DNA of 64,000 nucleotides from Xenopus tropicalis (Eukaryota > Chordata > Amphibia > Anura > Pipidae). The position numbers and the translations under genes were made by a program. Under the pieces are notes generated by a model that searched no databases, was not told where the DNA came from, and was given only the letters and a program-made list of their open reading frames with translations. Shown piece by piece: positions 28,401 to 35,412 of the stretch (positions are counted from its first letter, which is position 1; every line of letters begins with the position of its first letter). The stretch spans positions 106,469,929-106,533,928 of the forward strand of contig NC_030684.2 of the NCBI RefSeq assembly GCF_000004195.4, written 5' to 3'.

Positions 28401-31400
28401 AGTCTTATCCAGAAAACCCCAGGTCCCGAGCATTCTGGATAACAGGTCCCATACCTGTACTGTTCTATAGTGTAATTGTTCTTTTTGTGTAAAATGATTA
28501 ACTCAATACATTTGGAGGTAAATTGTTTCTATGTGTATGCATTACATGTTATATACTAATGTTCTGTATTTACATGAGAGGGAGTACAATATACAGAATA
28601 AAATTAACAAATGTTAAAAGTTTCTTGTTCTGGACAAACGATTGGTGTGATTGTGTCTAAGAAAGGGCACACTGAATGGGGAATTACAAGCATGAGTGTG
28701 ATACTTCACCAGTGTGGTAATCCGTAACACCACATAGAATTTATAGGCGCAACATGACACCTGTATCAGAGAATTAAAAAATATGTTCACATCCCACATA
28801 CCAGTAAAAAAGATTGGCCATTTGTTATTAACCTCCATAAATATTTGAATCTATGAACAAACAAGATTCAAATTAATTAAATACTGATCTGAGGCCCATG
28901 GAGGATTCCCAGCAGTTTAATATCCTCCCCATTTATCAACATTTCTTTTAAGGATTGCCACTTTTATTAAAGCTGATCCTGTCAGACTGAATGTGTTTGA
29001 CTGTTTTGAGCAGCTGAACACCATTGTTTTTAGTGGGGGAAGTACTTAGGGCAGGAACTAGGGGCTGGATCCATAGGGCATTTCCCTTAAGTGCAAGGGG
29101 GGAGGGAGGAATTCCTTAAAAAAAATATGGTTCCCCTCAGCTCTAGCAGGAGAAATGAAGCAAGACGAGTGGGGGGGATTGGGGTGGTGGTGGGCAAGAG
29201 GATGGTCTGAGGTGCCATTGCCTCTTGGCCCAGTTCTAAAGGTAATTCACTTGAACAAATCTTTCCAGCATGGAAAATGATTGCCCAGATTCTTTCACCC
29301 CACATAAATTTTTGCATTAGGAAGTATGGATTCTATGGGGTGAAGAAGATTTTGCTCAACTGCTAAAAGAAAAGTAGTGCTTTGGACATTTGCGGAAGCG
29401 AATGTACTTGTTGCTATGACACTGGGACAGTTTTTTTTACCAAAAGCTGTGAGTGGTAAAAAGTGATTTTTGTGTTTTGACAAATTTGCACAGGCATCAG
29501 CTTTGAAAATATAAAGTTTTGATAAATGGGGACATGATCAAACTGCCAGGAACCCTTCAGGATTCCCCAGTTTAGTACTTTATAAATCTGCCTCTAAATA
29601 TAGTTTTTTTTCCACATATTGATATTTTTGGGGGTGGTAAAAAGAATATTACAATTAATTTGTCCAATTTTAACTGGATTTTCAACCATTCCTGGAACCA
29701 CAAGAAAATTGCAGAATGTCACCCTTAACCTGACTGTGACAACTAATTGGGCCAGGCCTTTAAAAAAATTGATTAAGGTGTGCTACACAATGGACAAACC
29801 GGATAGTTGTAGCCCCAGGTGCAAGCTGAACCCTCAGCCAGGGTAAAACAATATCCAGGATAAAATGAAAAAACAGCAGCACTCCGGAAATGTTGTAGAA
29901 AAAAGTGACTTTACTCAAGTGCACACAGCATTTTATCCTAGGCCTTTAAAAAAAGGCACTTGCTGGGAAGAAAAGGTCTGATTATTTGCCTCAGTCATTA
30001 ATTTTAAAAGGAACAAAAGTGTAATTGTATTTTACTTCCCTGTTTTTTTATTTTTCTTGCAGAAGGAAGTCTGCCATTATTCTTTCTGGGTCCTTTCTCT
30101 TAGCTGAAGTCTGGACTGGAAACACATGTTGGGGCCAGGATGTTTATGCTGCCCCACATATTAAGCGCAACTGCCTCCCTTTCATTTTAGGGAATCTTGT
30201 CTTTTTGTTTTTTTGTTATGGTATGAAAATGCATAATGTAGCGGTGTCATTTGGGATTTTTGTACCCCCCTCAAAGCTCTTTTAAATGAAATATACATTA
30301 ACAAAGCCAATGTCTTATCCAACTTGACTTTTACAGGTAATCATTGCATTAAACCAAAATAAGCACTCAGATACAGCAATATGCTAAACTCTAGATTTTC
30401 AATATTTATTCTTCTAAATGTTATTGTATATTCCAATTTAACCCAAAGAGCTCTGAGCCATTTTGCTTTTGCTTACTGTATGAGTGAGAGGGAATCCTTA
30501 TGTGACTGGCAGCAAAGGGGTTATTGCTTGCTTATCCCAAATAGTTGCTATCCCTGTTGCACTTGTACATGTTTTATACTATGATGCCTACAAGACCCCA
30601 CACCACTTGTTTCTGGCTTTCCTTTAGGCCATCCGACCTGCCTGCAGTTTACTGTGAATATGACAGAAGCTGTCAAAACCTACCAGTGGCAATGCATCGA
30701 GTGCAAATCCTGTATTGTCTGTGGGACATCTGAGAATGATGTGAGTTTTTAAAGATCGTTCTTAGTTATTTTTGGCAGAAAGAAATAGTAACATAGTAAC
30801 ATAGTAAGTTGGGTTGAAAAAAGACATACGTCCATCAAGTTCAACCATAATGCCTATATATAACCTGCCTAACTACTAGTTGATCCAGAGGAAGGCAAAA
30901 AAACCCCATCTGAAGCCTCTCTAATTTGCCACAGAGGGGAAAAAATTCCTTCCTGACTCCAAGATGGCAATCGGACCAGTCCCTGGATCAACTAGTACTA
31001 AGAGCTATCTCCCATACCCCTGTATTCCCTCACTTGCTAAGAATCCATCCAGCCCCTTCTTAAAGTTATATAATGTATCAGCCAGCACGACTGATTCGGG
31101 GAGGGAATTCCACAACTTCACAGCTCTCACTGTAAAAAATCCTTTCCGAATGTTTAAATGGAACCTCCCTTCTTCTAAAAGGAGTGGGTGCCCTCGTGTC
31201 CGTTGGAAGGACCTACTGGTAAATAAAACATTAGAAAGGTTATTATATGATCCCTTTATATATTTATACATAGTTATCATGTCACCTCTTAAGCGCCTCT
31301 TCTCCAGTGTAAACAGACCCAACTTGGCCAGTCTTTCTTCATAACTGAAACTTTCCATAACCCCCTCCTCCTGTGAATCTATACCCCTTTTAATACAGCT

Positions 31401-33735
31401 CAAAACCTTGTTTGCCCTTGCAGCTGCTGCCTGGCATTGCTTGCTACAGCCAAGTTTATTATCTACAAGGACTCCAAGGTCCTTCTCCATTATGGATTTG
31501 CCTAGTGCAGTCCCATTAAGGGTATACGGGGCTTGCATGTTTTTACATCCCAGGTGCATGACCTTACATTTATCCACATTAAATCTCATCTGCCACTTAG
31601 CTGCCCAGATTGCCAGTTGGTCAAGATCCTGCTGCAGGGATGTCACATCCTGGATAGAATTGACTGGTCAGCAGAGTTTTGTGTCATCTGCAAACACTGA
31701 TACATTACTCATAATACCCTCCCCTAAGTCATTTATATAATTTAAATAATCTATATTGGAATATGCAGTAAGACTGACACATGGGGAATGTTTTGTCATT
31801 AAAGTGGACCTGTCACCCAGACATAAAAAGCTGTATAATACAAGTCCTTTTCAAATTAAACATGAAACCCAAAATAATTTTTTTATTACCACATCCAAAT
31901 CCATTATAAAAGCATTTTAAAATCCCAGCTGTCAATCATATAATGCCTGCCCCGCCTCTATGCCTTAGGCATAGAGGTGGGGCAGACAGTTACTTTCACT
32001 TTCAATTCAGAACTTCTTAGATGTTGCTGCCCTCCTCACATTCCCCCTCCATCCTCACCATCTAATTGTGTAACCAGTGCATGGGCATGGGCATCAGGTC
32101 CCCCATACTGGCTTAGAAACAAGATTTTGGCAGGATGCAATGCCTGCTTTGATAACAGTGTCCACAAAATGGCACCTGCCTGCTTACTGCAATTGAGAAT
32201 TCCAAGGCTGAAGAAAATAAGATTACAATAATTTATATAGTGTAAGTAAAGTTTATTTTGCTTGCCAAACACAATAGAAAACAATTTGAAATTATTTCTT
32301 AAGGTGACAGGTCCACTTTAAAGCTAAGTATATTTCATTCTGATGTTAAAATGCTTATACAGGAAAACATCTAAATAATGTTCCTTTTCTGTAAGAAACC
32401 ATCAGAGTCCACAACAGGGAAGGGGACTATGTGCAAAAACCAGGCACAGAGCATCTTGTTTCAACCCACTTCTGCCAGGTGTAAATCTATGGCAATACTA
32501 GCCAAAAAGTCTCTAGCCCCCAGACAAAAGCTCAAACAAAAATGCAAACCCTTTCATATTTTAGTTTGATCTTAAAATCTAAAAGAATCTTAATTAATAT
32601 GGCACATTTGAACATAAATATATACATAAATAAAAATAGTTTATCCAGGCATTTTATGTATAAAACTGTTAAATAACACTGGAGTGGCCCTATCTGGCCC
32701 ACTGGTTTCAGAGAAGTAGGTAGCAATACGCATTGCAATGTAATCTACATTTTTGTGTATTTATTTTAGGAACAGCTGCTTTTTTGTGATGACTGTGACC
32801 GTGGATACCACATGTACTGTCTAATCCCACCCATGGCTGAACCTCCAGAAGGTAAGAGCCTGTCCAAAAACTATTATAAAACAGTTTTATTCTAATGAAA
32901 ACCATACTGGTCTACTGCTCTGGTCAAACTGTCCATGAATGCACTGATACCCCATCACTTCAATCTCCCTTTGCCCTGCATAGGACAGTATGGTGCAGTA
33001 TTGTCCACAGTATTGTGCTACATGGGGACTGGACAGTTGGACAAAGAGGTTTAACTTTAAAACATCTGCTCAACTAAACACAGTATTTGGCTTCATACTG
33101 ATTGCAGGTGATCAGTATTCTATTGTTTCTACCTCCATATCGGACAAGTCAGCCCTAACGTCAATGGATCATAATTGTAACTTGTACGGCCAGCTTAAAG
33201 AAGGTTCAGAAATGGGTGGGGAAAGAAAGGGACTGTGATAGAGAAGAAGACAAGGATTAGTTTAAGATTAAAAAGAAGGATTAATATAGCTGGAGGGTGA
33301 TTTGGGTGGGAAGAGCAAAGCAGAAAAAGGGGAATTAAATCAAGACAGGGAAAGAACAGCTGGGGGAGAGACAAGTGGGAACGACAAAATAAGAAAAGAT
33401 AGAAGAGCATTGGAAGAAATAGGTGGAAAACTAATGGAACAGGGTAAGGATATACATTACAAGAGAAGTAAGAATATAGATATTGGTAGGCTAAAAAAGA
33501 ACAGAACAATGGATGGATAAAAGAGGCAAAAAAGGCAGTATGAGTGATGACTGCCCACATAGTGTGGTCGCCTGCCAACTGGTCCAACAATAACTGGTCG
33601 GAATTAACTAATTTTTTTCTGTCAAAAAAGCGAAGTCAAACAAACCTAATATTTACTTATTCTCATTAAACAGGAAGCTGGAGCTGCCATTTGTGTGTGC
33701 ACGAATTAAAGGAGAAGACCTCACTCTCCATCTAA
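1239..33735 (+). CDS. dpf3: dpf3 (D4 zinc and double PHD finger protein 3), 3' half, spliced
   Basis: PHD-type isoform is join(1239-1305, 3251-3397, 13575-13703, 30628-30740, 32770-32851, 33674-33735); DPF3a-type isoform uses 16301-16476 after 13703. All junctions are GT/AG and the phases agree throughout. The product is a subunit (BAF45c) of the nuclear BAF (SWI/SNF) remodelling complex; in the family the tandem PHD module reads acetylated and methylated histone tails. Visible parts in order: basic linker, C2H2 finger with [17 protein letters not shown]1 (YCDFCLGDS ... [16 protein letters not shown]), PHD2 ([17 protein letters not shown] ... [15 protein letters not shown] ... SWSCHLC), stop. 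DPF3 is preferred over DPF1/DPF2 because of [13 protein letters not shown] and NMTEAVKTY, because a DPF3a-specific exon is present, and because rgs6 is the neighbour. The N-terminal Requiem domain is outside the window. Confidence 0.93.
1306..3250. other. dpf3 intron, no recognised element
   Basis: This 1.9-kb intron lies between the linker exon and the C2H2 exon. I see no transposon termini and no second gene. Short open frames here have neither splice support nor recognisable sequence. Confidence 0.6.
3251..3397 (+). CDS. dpf3: dpf3 exon: C2H2 (Krueppel-type) zinc finger and linker
   Basis: The acceptor CTTTTCAG ends at 3250 and the donor GTAAGT starts at 3398. With the one carried base it reads [20 protein letters not shown], which completes the single C2H2 finger that defines the d4 family. 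A serine-rich acidic linker follows ([18 protein letters not shown] and so on) and ends in NENQK. The second finger cysteine and the histidines of HYAHTH are all present. The exon leaves one base over, matching the PHD1 exon. In DPF2 the comparable linker also carries Ser/Pro-rich sequence, so this part is variable and not diagnostic. Confidence 0.94.
4287..4317 (+). repeat. (TG)n microsatellite
   Basis: About 15 GT units, starting GTGTGTGAGTGTGTG. Confidence 0.95.
5406..5447. repeat. (AT)n microsatellite
   Basis: About 21 uninterrupted AT dinucleotides. Confidence 0.97.
5913..6262. mobile_element. TTAA-flanked MITE
   Basis: It begins TTAAAGAGATACTGACACC and ends TATCACGTCAATATCACTTTAA. The ends are imperfect inverted copies (TTAAAG-x-GATA-y-TGAC) and TTAA is at both outer edges. 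The TTAAAG start fits Kolobok/T2-type MITEs of Xenopus. Confidence 0.7.
6540..6865. mobile_element. MITE, CAGGTATGGGA family, TA target site
   Basis: It starts CAGGTATGGGATCCCTTATC and ends AACAGGTCCCATACCTG, with TA outside both ends. The TA duplication and inverted ends suggest a Tc1/mariner-type MITE. Other copies lie at 28186, 40888, 42956 and 59706. Confidence 0.75.
7448..7508 (+). mobile_element. L2-type LINE 3' tail
   Basis: GCGCTGCGGAATATGTTGGC and then GCTTTATAAATAAATG plus (TTAATAA)-type repeats are identical to the end of the L2 element at 47740-47790. It is a 5'-truncated copy of only about 60 bp. Confidence 0.75.
9037..9204. mobile_element. SPIN (SPACE INVADERS) hAT-type MITE
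   Basis: It starts CAGCGGTTCTCAATCTGGG, contains GGACGAACGACCCATTCACA, GACCATCGG and ATTTCCGAAGGTCTTAGG, and ends AAAGGGTCGCGGCATTAGG then AAGGTTGAGAACC. As I remember the SPIN consensus, this matches at nearly every block. It is an internally deleted nonautonomous copy, and the last few bases and target duplication are eroded. Confidence 0.8.
10975..11390. mobile_element. probable hAT-type repeat remnant
   Basis: It begins CCAGGGCAGCTTTAGGG with GGGCCCAGGGC. Later GGGCCCTGTGCAAATGCCCC and GTCTGGTCCTG look like an inverted, diverged end. No clean target duplication is seen. Confidence 0.35.
13033..13230. mobile_element. GC-rich TTAA-type MITE
   Basis: The right end reads CACCCCCAAGTGACTTAGCC then TTTCCTTGTCCTTTAA, and the left end GGCATCCCCAAGTGACTTA. 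A near copy of the right end occurs at 19282-19318. The middle has GCGCATGCGCAGTAG. The left boundary is approximate. Confidence 0.55.
13575..13703 (+). CDS. dpf3: dpf3 exon: first half of PHD finger 1
   Basis: The acceptor CTTCTTTAG ends at 13574 and the donor GTAGGT starts at 13704. The exon reads [20 protein letters not shown], then [19 protein letters not shown] and GRS plus one base. It carries the first two zinc-ligand pairs of PHD1 (C-x2-C at YCDFC and SCADC). The one-base overhang (g) can join either the exon at 30628, giving Gly-His-Pro-Thr-Cys and a complete PHD1, or the exon at 16301, giving Ala-His-Leu and a truncated PHD1. This exon is therefore the branch point between the two isoforms. 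The intron before it is about 10.2 kb. Confidence 0.95.
13704..16300. other. dpf3 intron before the DPF3a exon
   Basis: The intron contains one complete TTAA-flanked foldback MITE (14729-15151). The rest shows no recognisable element. An open frame at 14194-14409 with a hydrophobic end is noted in the rejected list. Confidence 0.5.
14729..15151. mobile_element. TTAA-flanked foldback MITE
   Basis: It begins TTAAAGGAACAGTAACAC and ends GTGTTACTGTTCCTTTAA. The 18-bp ends are perfect inverted copies, and the two halves are further inverted copies (ATAGCAGATAACAGATAA against TTATCTGTTATCTGCTAT). The TTAAAGG start is that of Xenopus T2/Kolobok-type MITEs. Confidence 0.85.
16301..16476 (+). CDS. 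dpf3: dpf3 alternative terminal exon, DPF3a-type C-terminus
   Basis: The acceptor ATGTCAG ends at 16300. Spliced from 13703 it reads [20 protein letters not shown], then [20 protein letters not shown] and [18 protein letters not shown], with TAA at 16474-16476. The acidic [22 protein letters not shown] block is, as I remember the family, the hallmark of the mammalian DPF3a isoform, which stops before completing PHD1 and lacks PHD2. It is rich in serines inside acidic context, which suits casein-kinase-2-type phosphorylation. Ser-Pro-Thr nine residues from the C-terminus sits where human DPF3a has its reported regulatory serine (Ser348 by my recollection). A 3' UTR follows. The residues after the acidic block diverge from mammals. 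Confidence 0.9.
16477..17912 (+). other. putative 3' UTR of the DPF3a-type transcript
   Basis: This A/T-rich stretch follows the stop codon at 16476. It has poly-T and poly-A runs (for example an A run near 17034-17055) and no recognised transposon. A canonical AATAAA lies at 17889-17894, and ATTAAA variants occur near 17058 and 17447. The UTR end is inferred from the AATAAA and cannot be fixed without transcript data. Confidence 0.5.
17889..17894 (+). terminator. candidate polyadenylation signal, DPF3a-type transcript
   Basis: This AATAAA is about 1.4 kb downstream of the DPF3a-type stop. It is the first canonical hexamer seen after that stop. Confidence 0.4.
18120..18300. repeat. interspersed repeat related to 42004-42090
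   Basis: A motif reading CAGTCCATATGGGGCTACCA and continuing through AATAGCCAATCACAG recurs at about 42006 (CAGTCCACATGGGGCTACC). Two copies in one window mark it as an interspersed repeat. The local ends read like a hAT-type element, but no target duplication was identified. Confidence 0.45.
19180..19318. mobile_element. GC-rich TTAA-type MITE, second copy
   Basis: It shares CTACTGCGCATGCG, AGGAAGGAGGAAGCGCT, ATTTTGGCACCCCCAAGT and CCTTTCCTTGTCCTTTAA with the 13033-13230 element. Confidence 0.6.
19438..19900 (+). other. orphan terminal-exon-like segment
   Basis: A strong acceptor (TTTTTCTCTCCTGCAG ending at 19437) is followed by 47 open codons in one frame: [20 protein letters not shown], then [20 protein letters not shown] and VQYQWLC, with the stop at 19579-19581. 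AATAAA lies at 19874-19879. Joined to dpf3 exon 13575-13703 (one base carried) it would read in another frame and give a short tail ending NFSRC. No partner exon in the 47-codon frame was found. It could be a noncoding-RNA terminal exon, a rare dpf3 end or chance. Confidence 0.35.
22011..22185. mobile_element. foldback MITE
   Basis: GGGCCCATTTATGAACACTG-GGCAAATTTGCA at the left pairs with TGCAAATTTGCCCAGTATTT-ATAAATGACTCCC at the right. It contains CCAATCAGCGATTAG against CATCTGATTTG in the middle. Confidence 0.6.
22400..22500. repeat. compound (GT)/(AT)/(AC) microsatellite
   Basis: GTGTGTATATGT leads into about 38 AT units and then ACACACACAAACAC. The GT and AC ends are inverted to each other, so the whole tract can fold as a hairpin. 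Confidence 0.96.
24097..24352 (+). promoter_or_regulatory. candidate promoter/5' UTR of nested microprotein gene
   Basis: This is a local island of CpG-containing sequence in A/T-rich intron. It has two oppositely oriented YY1-type motifs: CCGCCATGTTGG at 24100-24111 and CCAACATGGCGCC at 24193-24205. It also has GCGCATGC and ACGCGAG elements, then a leader leading to the ATG at 24353. A reversed L2 3' tail (24118-24173) lies between the two YY1-like motifs. No TATA box is obvious, which fits a YY1-type initiator promoter. The YY1-like pair could instead be the ends of an unrecognised MITE. Confidence 0.4.
24118..24173 (-). mobile_element. L2-type LINE 3' tail, reverse orientation
   Basis: ATTTATAAAGCGCCAACATA then TTCCGCAGCGCTGTAC is the reverse complement of the L2 end at 47738-47780. 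It lies between two inverted YY1-like motifs upstream of the candidate microprotein. Confidence 0.75.
24353..24406 (+). CDS. candidate microprotein, coding exon 1
   Basis: The ATG has a strong Kozak context (A at -3, G at +4). Eighteen codons read [18 protein letters not shown] and end exactly at a donor (AAG|GTATGC at 24407). The exon leaves in phase 0, and the exon at 25815 continues open in that phase to a stop. The hydrophobic residues from about 4 to 24 of the joined product would form one membrane span. I do not recognise the protein. It lies inside a dpf3 intron on the same strand, downstream of the DPF3a terminal exon. Confidence 0.45.
25211..25430. mobile_element. near-perfect palindromic MITE
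   Basis: GGGGCAGATTTATCAAAATG at the left and CATTTTGATAAATCTGCCCC at the right are perfect inverted ends. The arms stay complementary inward (ACTCACCCATG / CATGGGTGAGT, TCATTCCTATGGGATTTTTAG / CTAAAAATCCCATAGGAATGA). Confidence 0.85.
25815..25928 (+). CDS. candidate microprotein, coding exon 2
   Basis: The acceptor has a pyrimidine tract (TTTATTCTTTTCCAG ending at 25814). Thirty-seven codons read [20 protein letters not shown], then [17 protein letters not shown], with TAA at 25926-25928. Joined with 24353-24406 this gives a 55-residue protein: a short polar start, one hydrophobic helix (about residues 4-24) and a charged tail with DIERGNKR. The other two frames close quickly. ATTAAA at 27233-27238 is the first plausible poly(A) signal I see downstream. 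It resembles small integral membrane proteins in shape only, and no family assignment is made. Confidence 0.45.
   Translation: MALLMYTWKAYQTITDAPSQLVDIERGNKRLPDSFLF
28186..28458. mobile_element. MITE, CAGGTATGGGA family
   Basis: It starts CAGGTATGGGACCCATTACC and ends GGTCCCATACCTG. The internal sequence (CAGAAAGCTC, AATAATAAAATACTACCTTG) is shared with the copy at 6540. Confidence 0.72.
29845..29942. mobile_element. short Penelope-like terminal fragment
   Basis: CAGCAGCACTCCGGAAATG with AAGTGACTTTACTCAAGTGC resembles frog Penelope-like terminal repeats. It is flanked by AGGATAAAATG and CATTTTATCCTA in inverted orientation. Confidence 0.35.
30628..30740 (+). CDS. dpf3: dpf3 exon: end of PHD1, start of PHD2
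   Basis: The acceptor TCCTTTAG ends at 30627 and the donor GTGAGT starts at 30741. The exon enters with one carried base and leaves in phase 0. It reads [20 protein letters not shown], then [22 protein letters not shown] supplies the His and Cys of PHD1, WQCIEC the last pair of PHD1, and KSCIVCG the first pair of PHD2. A CR1 retroelement on the opposite strand lies only about 50 bp into the following intron. Confidence 0.95.
30787..31740 (-). mobile_element. CR1-type LINE, 5'-truncated, minus strand
   Basis: Complement 31005-31646 is open for 213 codons: [67 protein letters not shown] and FKKGLDGFL. These are the standard CR1 RT C-terminal motifs. The 3' end of the element is at the left (ATAGTAACATAGTAAG). 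It is inserted in the dpf3 intron between the two PHD2 exons, about 50 bp from exon 30628-30740, in antisense. The RT catalytic region is absent. Confidence 0.85.
31799..32321. mobile_element. TTAA-flanked MITE
   Basis: It starts TTAAAGTGGACCTGTCACC and ends GGTGACAGGTCCACTTTAA, which is a perfect 19-bp inverted pair including the TTAA. It is inserted in the dpf3 intron just after the CR1 element. Confidence 0.85.
32770..32851 (+). CDS. dpf3: dpf3 exon: core of PHD finger 2
   Basis: The acceptor TATTTTAG ends at 32769 and the donor GTAAGA starts at 32852. It reads [20 protein letters not shown], then PMAEPPEG with one base carried over. FCDDC and the H-M-Y-C of GYHMYC are PHD2 zinc ligands. 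This segment is nearly invariant among DPF1-3, so it places the family but not the paralogue. Confidence 0.95.
33674..33735 (+). CDS. dpf3: dpf3 terminal exon of PHD-type isoform
   Basis: The acceptor TTAAACAG ends at 33673. With the carried base it reads [20 protein letters not shown], with TAA at 33733-33735. SWSCHLC gives the last two PHD2 cysteines, and LKEK is the common DPF ending. The extreme tail (VHEL...TSLSI) differs from the mammalian DPF3 tail as I recall it, and DPF tails are variable. The acceptor's polypyrimidine tract is weak (TTATTCTCATTAAACAG), but phase and sequence leave no doubt. Confidence 0.94.
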
Positions 33736-35412
33736 ATAAACTATGCCCTGCTATGCAGAGAGAACCATTTCTTCCCTATGGGATACCGGGAAGAAGAAAG
33801 ACCACACATTTCTCTCACACTTAACTGGACTCATCATTTGGTTCTACTTTGTTACCATCCTGCTGATTTACTAGTATTATAATCACCAGAATATACAAAG
33901 CTGACTTAACAGTTTGACGTTTGGGGTTTTCTGGGGAACCCCACGTAGCTGCACTGCCAGGACTGACTGTGCTAATTGGGTATGGTTTGCAGTGCTGCAT
34001 ATTCCCAGATATTCTTCAGTATTTGCCGTTGTTACAGTATCTCTGGTCTGACATTTCATAAGCTAGGTTTGTACATCTAGGGACATAGGTTACAAGCTAC
34101 ATTAAACACATATTATAGGGAGCTCACGCTAACATTGCTCTTTCTTTTTAAGACTGCACAAAACATGTATTGCTCTGTTTATCTTGCTTAGGCTACCTAT
34201 CTGTCTATCCCTTATATAGCACTGACGCAAGCTCTTCCTTGGCAAGTCACTTGTTATGCCTTTAAAATGCTTTTTAATATTTAAAGGGACATTAGTGCTA
34301 ACAAAAACTTTTGCTGCTCTTAAATTGTATCATGCATATAGAACGAGCCACAGATTCTGAATTCATTTAATATCCTAATGTGCATTCTCCGTTTTTTTTG
34401 ACTGGCTGTACAATGCAGAACACTGACTGGTGCCTTTGGGGGAAATAAAGGTTCTCTTAGTATCAGTGACCTACAGAAGTCCATGTTTTTGTAACATTGC
34501 AAAAGTGAGAATGCAACATAAGAAATGATGTGACTATTAAGGGATTATATGTTTCATGATAAATCTGGGTTCAAAGATACTCTCCTTATAATTTAGACAT
34601 TCCTATATGTATGGCATGGTTTCTTGTTCCATTCCATATCTGTCAGCTGCTTCCAAGGCAGATCCAAACTCTAAGATATGTAGGGGGAGGGGATTATAGC
34701 TGGGTCTGAACTGTGTCTGGATTGGGGGCGTGGCCATGTCCTATTTTTTTTTTTTTTTTTATATAGGGGACAATATTGGCAGGTTTATTGTTACACAACA
34801 CAACTGGAAAGTAACTGCTCTCTAAGCTCTTGGCCGCCCTACCTTATTCACAAAACACTGGCACTATGGACTTATAAGAGGGTATGTCCTCTCAGAGAAG
34901 AAGCATTCATTTTCCATTGTTGCTGATTCCCAGTGAAGGAGAAGCAAGAGAGGGACAACAAGCAGTTCTGCTAGGATATACTATTCCAGATTCCATTCAA
35001 TAAGAAAAACATAGATAAGTTGCAAATTTTCCATGAGAGAAACTATTTTTATCAGATGGAATCTGTCCAGTTGTATCCTTTCGACTGCCTAACTGAGCAG
35101 AGAGGGAATAATTATCTGCTCACGCCATGTGGAATGCCTGTAGTGCAGCCATTGGGATGGTGCTAAAGTTATTGTTCGTATACCACAAAATGCCAGTATG
35201 TTTATTCTCTTAAGGACACGTGGGATTTTGTTTGGCTGTAAAGACTGGTCAACACATGCAGTCCACCCCTCTTGTAGCAAATGGGTGTTAAAGTATCAGT
35301 ATTAAAAAGGCTATCGCACTTGATTTTATAACATTTTACTGAATGGCATTTAATATCTGTTACACATTTCAGTTGTTTTCTTTTAAATAAAACTCAATTT
35401 CTCATCAGTTTA
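33736..35412 (+). other. dpf3: dpf3 3' UTR (PHD-type isoform)
   Basis: This is about 1.7 kb from the stop codon to an AATAAA at 35386-35391. I recognise no transposon in it apart from a T run at 34744-34760, as expected for a retained UTR flanked by repeat-rich DNA. The cleavage point is inferred to lie about 20 nt past the hexamer. Confidence 0.6.
35386..35391 (+). terminator. dpf3: candidate polyadenylation signal of dpf3
   Basis: AATAAA in the context TTTTAAATAAAACTC. It is followed within about 25-40 nt by a pyrimidine-rich, T-containing stretch (CCTTCCCCTTTCTTTATTTC), as expected of a downstream element. Confidence 0.55.

Larger units (their letters stand above)
25929..30627. other. dpf3 intron after the candidate microprotein
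   Basis: The first part up to about 27240 could be a 3' UTR of the microprotein transcript. Recognised after that: a TA-flanked MITE at 28186-28458 and a short Penelope-like remnant at 29845-29942. I see nothing else. Confidence 0.45.

Noticed and set aside
31408..31740. Plus-strand 110-codon frame
   Set aside because: It is antisense to the CR1 RT frame at 31005-31646.
33195..33590. 131-codon minus-strand frame with many Phe, Leu and Pro residues
   Set aside because: It is the complement of a purine-rich intron/UTR-side stretch, has no splice context, and is low complexity.
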